From the NCBI GenBank assembly GCA_002494215.1, contig DLBF01000007.1, positions 1 to 20,463 of the forward strand: a stretch of DNA of 20,463 bases. The letters run 5' to 3'. The stretch comes from Prevotellaceae bacterium UBA7028 (GTDB lineage: Bacteria > Bacteroidota > Bacteroidia > Bacteroidales > Bacteroidaceae). The position numbers were made by a program, and so were the translations under genes. This document shows, in pieces, positions 1 to 7,000 of the stretch; the stretch's first letter is position 1, and each line of letters begins with the position of its first letter. The notes beneath the pieces were generated by a model that worked only from the letters and a program-made list of their open reading frames with translations, was not told where the DNA came from and made no database searches.

Positions 1-34
1 CAGAGAATAATGTGCTTTACCATTGTTTTTTTTA

Positions 35-90
35 ATTCATAATTCACAATTCATAATTCATAATTTTCAACTCACAACTCATAATTATTC
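35..90 (+). repeat. Heptamer tandem repeats (AYTCNNN family), intergenic
   Basis: Eight consecutive 7-bp steps can be read: attcata, attcaca, attcata, attcata, attttca, actcaca, actcata, and a degenerate last unit. The first four form one homogeneous 28-bp block (35-62) and the rest a second, more diverged one (63-90). The same unit type recurs in ten other places in the window, several inside genes. The role is unknown. Confidence 0.85.
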
Positions 91-102
91 TTTGCTTTTA
101 TC

Positions 103-145
103 GGAGTCTCCCTCCCATTTGGAGGAGGGCTGGGGAGAGGGGCTT
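103..145. repeat. GC-rich hairpin repeat, copy 1
   Basis: A pyrimidine-rich arm (ctccctcc) is followed by a purine-rich arm (ggaggaggg) and then a G-rich tail (ctggggagagggg). The arms can form a short hairpin and the G runs could form a two-layer quadruplex. Similar elements are at 3020-3054 and 14239-14263. From memory, such intergenic elements are common in Bacteroidetes. The rest of 146-250 holds no gene or motif I recognise. Confidence 0.6.
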
Positions 146-251
146 CAATTTTATTGTAAATATAATAATTATGATTATAATAAAATGAGGAAGGCTTCTT
201 GTCTTAACATAGTTTAACGTTCCGGAAGGAAACGGAATGTGAAAGAATGTT

Positions 252-259
252 TAACTTTG
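252..259 (+). promoter_or_regulatory. Possible -7 box for the first GLUG gene
   Basis: TAACTTTG matches the Bacteroidetes primary sigma factor -7 consensus TAnnTTTG. It lies about 95 bases before the chosen start codon. I see no good -33 TTTG at the right distance, so this is tentative. The second GLUG gene has a one-mismatch counterpart (TAACTTAG, 4015-4022) in a similarly arranged leader. Confidence 0.35.
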
Positions 260-283
260 GGGCGCTTTTGTTAACGAATATTG

Positions 284-312
284 TATGTGCGCGTGTATCA
301 CACGTGTATATA
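284..312 (+). promoter_or_regulatory. Leader hairpin upstream of first GLUG gene
   Basis: The arms tatgtgcgcgtgt and acacgtgtata pair around an ATC loop (297-299), giving up to 13 base pairs (284-296 with 300-312), three of them G-U. The hairpin ends about 40 bases before the start codon and would lie in the 5' untranslated RNA if the -7 box at 252 is real. A hairpin with different paired bases occupies the matching place at 4038-4063. It could be an RNA control element or a protein-binding palindrome. Confidence 0.5.
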
Positions 313-353
313 TACCTTAATATATGAAACTACAACACAAAAACCTAAACAAC

Positions 354-2915
354 ATGAAAAGAAAATTTCTATTATCCCTTGCCATAGCATTTGGCATGGC
401 GGGTAGTGTGTGGGCTGATTTGACCAAAGTGGATGGTGTGTATCAGATTGGATCGGCTCAAGATTTGGTAGCTTTTGCAACATTGGTTAATGGTGGAACA
501 ACAGTTGCTAATGCTGTATTGACCGCAGACATTGACTTGAGTGGCAAAACATGGACGCCTATTGGCAATAGCACAAACAAGTATGCTGGTACCTTTGATG
601 GTCAAGGGCATGCCATTACCAATTTCAGCTATACAGCTACCGGCGACTACAATGGTTTGTTCGGCTATATCAACAATGCAACTGTTAAAAACTTTAGTAT
701 CAGTGGAATACTTACATCTGGATTCAGCAAGAATGGCGTTGTGGGAAATGTAAAGGGAACATCCACAGTCAGCCGCATTCATAGTTCGCTAACTATCAAT
801 GTGTCGGAGTGTAAGGGGCATACAGGAGGTATTGTTGGTGGAGATGAGGGTGCTACTACAGATAAACCTGTTGTGGAATATTGTGAATACAGCGGCACGC
901 TGACTCATAGCGGTACGGGCGATTGTCAGGCAGGTATCCTGGGTTATACTGGCTACGGTACCGTTCGCAACTGTATCTTTAGTGGAACAATTAGTGGTGA
1001 ATCCTCCAGATATGCAGGTATCTTGGGCTATTGTAAACAACCTTCCTTTGGCGGTGTACAAAACTGTTTGTGTATAGGTAAAATTGTTGCAAGCTCTGAT
1101 AGCAATAACAAGGGTGCTATCATCGGAACATGGAACGGCGGCGCGACAGAGAACGTAAAGAATAATTACTACTGTCTCAAAGAGGGTTCTAATATTACTC
1201 GTGCTATTGGTGGAAACACGTCAAACTGCGTAGCCCCCATTCTGGTGACAGCAGAGCAGCTTGCAAGTGGTGAGATATGCTATAAGTTGAATGAGAATAC
1301 GAGTAACGGTGTCTGGCATCAGACACTGCCTGCAAGCCCGTCTGGTGATGCTGCTCCAACACTTGACAGTACACATGGTGTGGTTTACGTGAATGGCACT
1401 GTCTGCCCAGATACCAATGTTCCTCAAGGCACCGTTTCATATAGTAATACAGACGGTACTAATGTAGGCGAACACAACTACAACGGTGGCAATGGTTTCT
1501 GTATCTATTGCGACACATTTAATCCTGATGCATTTAGTCCTGTAGATGGCTACTATCAGATTGCCAATGGTATTCAACTTAGGTGGTTTGCAGCTAAGGT
1601 GAACAGCGGAACATATAATGCAAAGGCCAAGCTGACTGCAGATATAGACATGACTGGAGTGGATATCAGCTATTTTCCTATCGGTGACGCATCAGCTACA
1701 AACAAATATTATACTGGCATCTTCGACGGACAAGGGCACAAGCTCAGCAACTTCCAGTTAGTCAACACCTTCGCTGCAACGAACTTCGGCATGTTCAATG
1801 TCACAACAGGTGTCGTGTTAAAGAACTTCTGGCTCGACAACTCATGCGCAATTGAAGGCCAGGAAATGGTCGGTCTCATAGGGCATCTCTACGGTGGAGG
1901 AACACTCGAAGGCATCGGCAACTGCGCTAATGTGACAGGCATACAGAATAACATCGGTGGTCTCATCGGCGGCGTCACAGGTAAGTCGGGCGATAAGAAA
2001 AACATAACCATAAAGAATTGCTGGACAACAGGCACGGTCGAAACCACCAACCCGTCTGCAAGTAAAGGCAAGGATTGCGGTGCCTTGACTGGCTGGTTCA
2101 ACAATGCTAATATCACTATCGATGGCTTCTGGACAGTGGCAGACGTCGTAAATCCAACTTCATCTGATAAGTATGTGTATCGTAATGGTGGTGGCGCATC
2201 CTTCACCATCAGCAAATGTTTCAGCAAGAATGGAACACAGATTAATTATCCTAACTTCACCGATGCACAACTTGCAAATGGATGGCTTTGCTACAATCTC
2301 GGCTCTGACTGGTATCAGACAATAGGTTCAGATAATTATCCTGTCCTCGATTCAACTCATGGAGTTGTTGGTAAGATTGCGGATTGTGGATATGGAACCT
2401 TATATGCTGCAGATACGGATGTAACAATTCCTTCTGGCATTACTGCCTATGCAGGCAAAAATAATGGAACAAGTATAAAGCTTACAGCCATAGCAGATAA
2501 GATTAAGGCTGGCGAGGCAGTTGTATTAGTTGGCGATGAGGGTTTCTATAGCTTCATGCCTACTACCGGTGCAAGTGATGTTGAAGAAAATGACTTGGAA
2601 GGTTCTGACGAAACGGTAACGACAGATGATTCATATATTGTTTATGCTCTTGCAAATAAAACTAACGGTGTTGGTTTCTATAAAGTAAATGCTGGTGTAA
2701 AAGTTCCTGCAGGTAGGGCATATTTTAAGGTGTCCACAGGTGCTAGCGCTAAGGCTTTCTATCTCTTCGGTGAAGACGATGCCACTTCGTTAAGTGAAGA
2801 GTTAAGAGTTAAGAGTGAAGAATCAGATGCTGCTATTTACAACCTGAGCGGTCAGCGCATCAGCAAACTGCAGAAGGGCTTTAACATTGTGAATGGCAAA
2901 AAGGTACTCTTTTAG
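354..2915 (+). CDS. Secreted GLUG-repeat protein with C-terminal sorting-like tail
   Basis: A predicted 853-residue exported protein with no visible enzyme domain. I chose the ATG at 354 over the in-frame ATG at 324 because a signal peptide (MKRKFLLSLAIAFGMAG, cleavage after SVWA) begins there. Two GLUG-type beta-repeat domains follow, at about residues 22-330 and 395-660, with repeated patterns such as GTFDGQGHAI, NGLFGYI and GGLIGG. Between them is a GFCIYC segment with two cysteines, preceded by a histidine, like a small metal knuckle. A beta-rich domain (about 670-805) and the tail YNLSGQR...KGFNIVNGKKVLF end the protein. The tail resembles a shortened type A sorting signal for type IX secretion, so a cell-surface location is inferred. 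GLUG modules occur in bacterial surface proteins and no activity can be assigned. A heptamer array (2793-2820) encodes the linker before the tail. The domain order from residue 22 resembles parts of the 4098-9761 product, so the two are paralogues. Confidence 0.9.
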   Translation: MKRKFLLSLAIAFGMAGSVWADLTKVDGVYQIGSAQDLVAFATLVNGGTTVANAVLTADIDLSGKTWTPIGNSTNKYAGTFDGQGHAITNFSYTATGDYNGLFGYINNATVKNFSISGILTSGFSKNGVVGNVKGTSTVSRIHSSLTINVSECKGHTGGIVGGDEGATTDKPVVEYCEYSGTLTHSGTGDCQAGILGYTGYGTVRNCIFSGTISGESSRYAGILGYCKQPSFGGVQNCLCIGKIVASSDSNNKGAIIGTWNGGATENVKNNYYCLKEGSNITRAIGGNTSNCVAPILVTAEQLASGEICYKLNENTSNGVWHQTLPASPSGDAAPTLDSTHGVVYVNGTVCPDTNVPQGTVSYSNTDGTNVGEHNYNGGNGFCIYCDTFNPDAFSPVDGYYQIANGIQLRWFAAKVNSGTYNAKAKLTADIDMTGVDISYFPIGDASATNKYYTGIFDGQGHKLSNFQLVNTFAATNFGMFNVTTGVVLKNFWLDNSCAIEGQEMVGLIGHLYGGGTLEGIGNCANVTGIQNNIGGLIGGVTGKSGDKKNITIKNCWTTGTVETTNPSASKGKDCGALTGWFNNANITIDGFWTVADVVNPTSSDKYVYRNGGGASFTISKCFSKNGTQINYPNFTDAQLANGWLCYNLGSDWYQTIGSDNYPVLDSTHGVVGKIADCGYGTLYAADTDVTIPSGITAYAGKNNGTSIKLTAIADKIKAGEAVVLVGDEGFYSFMPTTGASDVEENDLEGSDETVTTDDSYIVYALANKTNGVGFYKVNAGVKVPAGRAYFKVSTGASAKAFYLFGEDDATSLSEELRVKSEESDAAIYNLSGQRISKLQKGFNIVNGKKVLF
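2793..2820 (-). repeat. Heptamer array inside the first GLUG gene
   Basis: Four units, agtgaag, agttaag, agttaag, agtgaag, are the reverse complement of the AYTCNNN family. They encode part of SLSEELRVKSEES, a charged linker before the YNLSGQR tail. The TAA and TGA triplets in the array all fall outside the reading frame. The genes at 4098 and 10231 have a four-unit array at the same place. Confidence 0.85.
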
Positions 2916-2934
2916 TGAAGGGTGAAGAATAAAA
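2914..2934 (-). repeat. Short heptamer array starting in the stop codon
   Basis: Three 7-bp steps (agtgaag, ggtgaag, aataaaa) begin at the second base of the TAG stop of the first GLUG gene. A longer array is placed similarly over the stop of the second GLUG gene (9756-9797). The third unit is degenerate, so the array edge is uncertain. Confidence 0.5.
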
Positions 2935-3019
2935 GTTACCGATACACATGTAGAACAATTATTCTTTAACTACAAATAACATGAGTAATAACAAGTAAAA
3001 ATAAGTCCTCAGAACCTTG

Positions 3020-3054
3020 GCTCCCTCTCTCTCGGAGAGGGCGGGGGGAGAGGC
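3020..3054. repeat. GC-rich hairpin repeat, copy 2
   Basis: The arms ccctctc (3023-3029) and gagaggg (3035-3041) pair perfectly around a 5-base loop. A G-rich tail (cggggggagaggc) follows, as in copy 1 at 103-145. The element lies only 8 bases before the small ORF at 3063, so it could affect that ORF's expression. Confidence 0.6.
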
Positions 3055-3062
3055 TGATAGTC

Positions 3063-3224
3063 ATGAAAAAATATATTAATCCAAAGACGATTGTTGTTGA
3101 ACTTCGTATGACACAGATGCTTGCGGAGTCAATACCTGTAATACCTGAAAGTGAAGAAACCATTGATAACTCAAACCAGATCCTTTCAAAGGAATATAAG
3201 TCTGTTTGGGAACAAGAGTGGTGA
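3063..3224 (+). CDS. Small uncharacterised protein (MKKYINP type)
   Basis: A 53-residue ORF beginning MKKYINPKTIVVELRMTQML and rich in acidic and polar residues near the end, finishing in EQEW. No domain is recognised. From memory, Bacteroidales genomes hold many short ORFs beginning in this style (MKKY-x-x-P...), often annotated as hypothetical proteins. There is no signal peptide or membrane segment, and no cysteine, so a disulfide peptide is unlikely. It lies 147 bases after the first GLUG gene and is followed 11 bases later by a strong hairpin at 3236-3284, which suggests a real transcription unit. It could be a small partner protein, a peptide precursor or a degenerate gene. Confidence that it is translated is moderate. 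Confidence 0.6.
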   Translation: MKKYINPKTIVVELRMTQMLAESIPVIPESEETIDNSNQILSKEYKSVWEQEW

Positions 3225-3235
3225 TGGTTAAAGCC

Positions 3236-3284
3236 ATAAGAGAGAAACGCCGTATTGCTATGAGTGATACGGCGTTTCTCTTAT
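3236..3284 (+). terminator. Terminator-like hairpin after the small ORF
   Basis: The arms agaaacgccgtat and atacggcgtttct pair perfectly, with flanking A/T pairs after a 2-base bulge, around an 11-base loop (3256-3266). The right arm runs into ttctcttat, a short U-rich tail. The position just after the stop codon at 3224 fits an intrinsic terminator. Near symmetry would also allow action on the minus strand. Confidence 0.75.
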
Positions 3285-3315
3285 AGTGATATGCCGTGTT
3301 GCTTTATGAGTCTCA

Positions 3316-3336
3316 CAGATCCCTCAGATCCCTCAG
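3316..3336. repeat. Two-copy nonamer repeat
   Basis: The unit cagatccct occurs twice in direct succession, followed by a partial third copy (cag) and then a T run. It abuts the left inverted repeat at 3346-3382, whose internal structure also has a 9-bp period. Confidence 0.6.
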
Positions 3337-3345
3337 TTTTTTTAT

Positions 3346-3382
3346 GTCCCGCAGAAATAGCGGAAATAGCAGAAATTTTATT
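3346..3382 (+). repeat. Left 37-bp inverted repeat of the 491-bp element
   Basis: Starts GTCCCGCAGAAAT and ends GCAGAAATTTTATT. It matches the reverse complement of 3800-3836 at 34 of 37 positions. The T/A-rich flanks outside both copies are also roughly complementary. Inside it is made of 9-bp units (gcagaaata, gcggaaata, gcagaaatt). Confidence 0.9.
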
Positions 3383-3393
3383 TTATGCGGTGT

Positions 3394-3787
3394 CTTTGGT
3401 GTTGTGCTAACCGTTCTTTGCCCGGTTTTGATGCTGAAAGCACATGGTTTTCCTTGTATGCAAGCATCCAGATAAAACCACGCACTTCCAACATCAGTGC
3501 TGTGACCATCACTTAGCACAACGCCAAAGCATTATCTATTTTATTTTCTTCTGAGTTCTTCTATGTAGATATATGAGACTAGAATGCGTGATATAGTCAG
3601 ACTCTGATTCTATAAACAACCTCCATTAGATGAGATTACATAGAATTACCGGATTCTTGGATGAGAGAGGTTAGTTCGAAAGAACGGTCAGCGGATTGGA
3701 ATGCGGCTGATAGGAGCTTGCTCATAATCAGCTGCAATCCAAGCCACTGGCGGAAGCACGAAAGTGCTGCTCTATCAACCAAGAATC
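3394..3787 (+). ncRNA. Candidate structured RNA, family unknown
   Basis: Several helices can be drawn by eye. A 17-bp stem pairs 3394-3410 with 3513-3529 (one G-U), enclosing an arm 3424-3435 with 3463-3479 that has one bulge. A 9-bp stem pairs 3559-3567 with 3637-3645. A 9-bp stem pairs 3652-3660 with 3779-3787, enclosing three local hairpins: gttc-GAAA-gaac (3674-3685), a long arm 3693-3711 with 3727-3740 capped by gagcttgctc, and agcac-GAAA-gtgct (3755-3768). GAAA and CUUG are stable tetraloops only when the plus strand is read, which sets the strand. The whole lies between the 37-bp inverted repeats. I do not recognise the family, and no reverse transcriptase, IscB or TnpB gene is nearby. 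Transcription is not shown by the sequence. Confidence 0.5.
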
Positions 3788-3799
3788 ATTTGACCTACG

Positions 3800-3836
3800 A
3801 ATAAAATTTCTGCAATTTCTGCCATTTCTGCGGGAC
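3800..3836 (-). repeat. Right 37-bp inverted repeat of the 491-bp element
   Basis: Inverted copy of 3346-3382 (34 of 37 positions), again built of 9-bp units read as tttctgcaa, tttctgcca, tttctgcgg. It is followed by a T/A-rich stretch and by tctgtgtagatcagtgg, a degenerate repeat-like sequence. From there to about 3960 I see no gene. Confidence 0.9.
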
Positions 3837-4037
3837 TTAAAAAGAAAATCTGTGTAGATCAGTGGAATTTGTGTGACTTAAAAAGGAGAAATAACTAACT
3901 TAGAAAATATCTGTAGTTAAGAGACTGCTTGCAAATATCAGTGCTAATGCCTAGAATGCATGGAATTTAACACTGTTTAACGGGGTAGGGGATAGTTGAT
4001 TGTGAAAAAGTGCGTAACTTAGTCCCCAATAATTATG

Positions 4038-4063
4038 TTTTGTGCGCGTGAAGCGCGCGAAAA
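4038..4063 (+). promoter_or_regulatory. Leader hairpin upstream of second GLUG gene
   Basis: GCGCGT and GCGCGC pair around a GAA loop (4044-4058, last pair T-G). With one bulged G, the stem extends to tttt (4038-4041) pairing with aaaa (4060-4063). It ends 34 bases before the start codon. The order upstream, gtttaacg, gtgaaaaag, TAACTT, then tgtgcgcgtg, matches that before the first GLUG gene, but the right arms of the two hairpins differ in sequence while pairing is kept. Confidence 0.5.
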
Positions 4064-4097
4064 GCCTTAACGAACCAATAACTAACAATTATATTCT

Positions 4098-7000
4098 ATG
4101 AGAAACAGAATCTACACATTGCTTACATTGTTAAGCTTCGTTCTTTCCTGCTTCGGAGAGGTTGTTTCTATTTCCTCCCCCGCTGAGCTGATTGCTTTTG
4201 CAGACAGGGTGAACGCTGGAGAACTGACCCTTGATGCCGTACTGACTTCCGACATCGATATGGATGGTCAGGAATGGGCGAAACCTATCGGTTGCTGGAC
4301 CCCAAAGGTCAGTAATGCCAATGTAATGTACAAGGGACACTTCGATGGTCAGGGCCACGCCATCAAGAACCTTACCTATACTACGAAACAGAACTATCAC
4401 GGTCTCTTCGGCGTAGTATCTACGGGTGCACTGGTCGAGAACTTCACCATCACCGGTACCGTTACCAATGCCAGCTATACCGAGTTTGGTACAGTGGGCT
4501 TTGCACGCGATACCGACCCCACCATCCGCAACGTGCACAGTTACCTGAATTTCGACAATACAAAGGCTGGCGTACGTCTTGGTGGTATTTTGGGTAATGC
4601 CTATAACGGCACCACTAACATCGAGCGTTGTACCTATTCTGGTACGATAACTACTGCCGATGCCGAGAATAACGGCAACTATGGTGGTATGGTAGGTATC
4701 GGAAACAATGCTGTAGCTGCCATCTGCAACATCACCGATTGTCTGTTCGATGGTGTGATTAAGAACACGGCAGCAACTCCTGGCAACTGTACCTTCGGTG
4801 GTATGGTGGGTTACAGCAATTCCGCCATAATAACTATCAAGAACTGCGTTTCCATAGGTTCCGTACAGTCCAAGATTTACGGACAGTTCTGGGGAGCCGT
4901 CAAGTCCTCCAGCTGTGCTATCATCAACAGCTTCTATCAGGGCGATGTGGTGAACGGTTCTGCAAGTACCGTAACATTGACTGGTGCCACAAAGGTTACC
5001 GACGAGCAGTTGGCAAGTGGCGAGTTGTGCTTTACCCTGAATGGGGGACAGTCGGAGAGCGTCAACTGGTTCCAGAAGATAGGCACCGATGCTTGCCCAA
5101 CCCCCAACGGTACAGATGTGGTTTATCTGAACGGTCGCCAGCATTGCGACGGCACACCATACGATGGCGCTCAGGCTTATTCCAACGAGAACGCTGGTGT
5201 GGTTGTGGATAAGCATGTCCCCGTTGACGGCTTCTGCTCTGTCTGCGGCAAGGTAGTTCCTGATGCCTATGCACCCGTTGACGGCTACTTCGAGATTGGC
5301 GATGCCAAAATGCTGAAGTGGTTCGCAGCCTATGTTAATCAGGTTGATGGGGCTGTGAATGCCAAGCTGACTGCCGACCTCGATATGCAAGGCGTTGAGG
5401 CGGAAGTTATAGGAAACAGTCCTGCCAATGCCTATAAGGGTATCTTCGACGGACAGGGTCATAAGATATCGAACTACTCGCTGACCGTCAGCGGTGAATT
5501 TACTGGCGGATACGGCTATGGTATGTTCGGTAATGTCAGAGCTTCCATCATCAAGGACTTCACTATCGACGGAACAATGCTCTTTGATAATAATGAGGGT
5601 AAAACCAGCGATTTAGGCTGTGGCCTGATAGGATGGCTCGAAGGTGGTTCGTTTATTCAGAACATCAAGAGCACAATGACCATTGATGCCAAAATCTCCA
5701 CCCATGTGGGCGGCATCGTGGGTTCTCTGCGTGATGCATCCATAGACTGTTGCGAGTTCGCAGGAACCCTGAATGGCTATACCTCCAGCAATGGCGTGGC
5801 AGGTATAACGGGCTACACTAATCTGGGTGCCATTACCAACTGTATCTTCTCGGGTACTGTTACCGGCACGGGCACAGGATACTTTGGCGGTATCCTTGGC
5901 TATGTGAATAATGGTAACGCGATGATGAAGAACTGCTTCTCTTATGGAAACATCGAGAATGCGGTTTCTGTAAGAGTGGGCTCTCTGGTAAGTTATCTGC
6001 GCAATATTAGCACCTATAGCAATAACTTCTATAAAGGCGCTGCGAAGGGTATCGGCGGCGGCGAGCTGGCAACGAGCGAGATGGCTACTGCCAATACCAC
6101 CCTGCCTACCGACGAGCAGCTGGCCAGCGGTGAGGTAACTTACAAACTGGGATTTTCTTATCGTCAGAAAATCGGCACAGATGCATTGCCGAAGTTAGGT
6201 AAAGGTGATGATATCGTTATCCTGAACGGTACCTATCAGAATGCACCTGCTGCCCTCTCTCTCAGCGAGAATGATGACTTCGGTACAAATGTCAAATTTG
6301 ATGTTACGGCTCTTACGCTGACAAAGACGCTGAAGGGCGGTCACTGGGAGACCTTCTGTGTTCCCTTTGATATGACGGCCGAGGAGATTACCTCCCAACT
6401 GGGTGCAGGCGCTGAAGTCATGGAACCGGTAAGCGTCTCCGAGAATGACGACAACTACACCATCAATTTCTCTACTGCATCCAAGATTGTAGCAGGCAAA
6501 CTCTACATGGTGAAGGTGCAGAGTGATGTTAACAGCATCAGCTTGGGCAGCAAGACTATCAAGCGTGCCTGGCCTGCACAGACGTTGGGAGACCTGGTCT
6601 ATGTTGGCCTCTTCTCTTCTGAGTATGCACCATCTGGCAGCTTTATTGTCAGTGGCAACAAGACATCTCGTGCCTCAGGTATTGTGAGCCTCAAGCCATT
6701 CCAGGGTTACTTCATGGCTCCGGACGGTATTTTGGTTAATACTCTGACCTTCGGCCTCGACGGCATAGAGGATGGTATTGCCCCTGCTATCCATACTTCC
6801 GACAAGCCAACCTTTGCAGTGCTGGGTAACTCCATCTCTACCTACTACGACTACATTCCGTCTGGCTATGCCATCTATTATACCTCCGACCGCGAGAAGA
6901 ACAACAACATCCAGGTGGGCGATCAGTGGTGGATGCAGCTCAGCCGCATGTCGGGACTTTCCTTCCTGGCCAATGCAGCATGGAGCGGTTCGCGTGTGGC

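Noticed and set aside
23..217. Short plus-strand ORF over the first heptamer array and GC hairpin
   Set aside because: It consists of translated repeats and low-complexity spacer, has no recognisable domain, and stops without relation to the next gene.
324..353. Upstream ATG at 324 as the start of the first GLUG gene
   Set aside because: It would put 10 polar residues before the signal peptide; the ATG at 354 gives a standard N-terminus.
3313..3519. Minus-strand ORF of 68 codons in the inverted-repeat element
   Set aside because: It runs across one arm of the 17-bp helix, the inverted repeat and the nonamer repeat, and the RNA-structure evidence favours the plus strand. It may look conserved if the element is repeated, but I see no protein signature.
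3394..3529. Retron msr-msd RNA, suggested by the long inverted ends
   Set aside because: No reverse transcriptase gene is in the window and the conserved branching context was not convincing.
3577..3598. GACTA...GATATAGTC resembling the P7 strands of a group I intron
   Set aside because: Only 12 bases separate the two strands, too few for the P3 and P8 segments, and no other group I core motif was found.
4131..5462. Long antisense ORF (443 codons) opposite the GLUG region
   Set aside because: It is a by-product of the codon use of the sense strand, which has a signal peptide, recognisable domains and a clear start.
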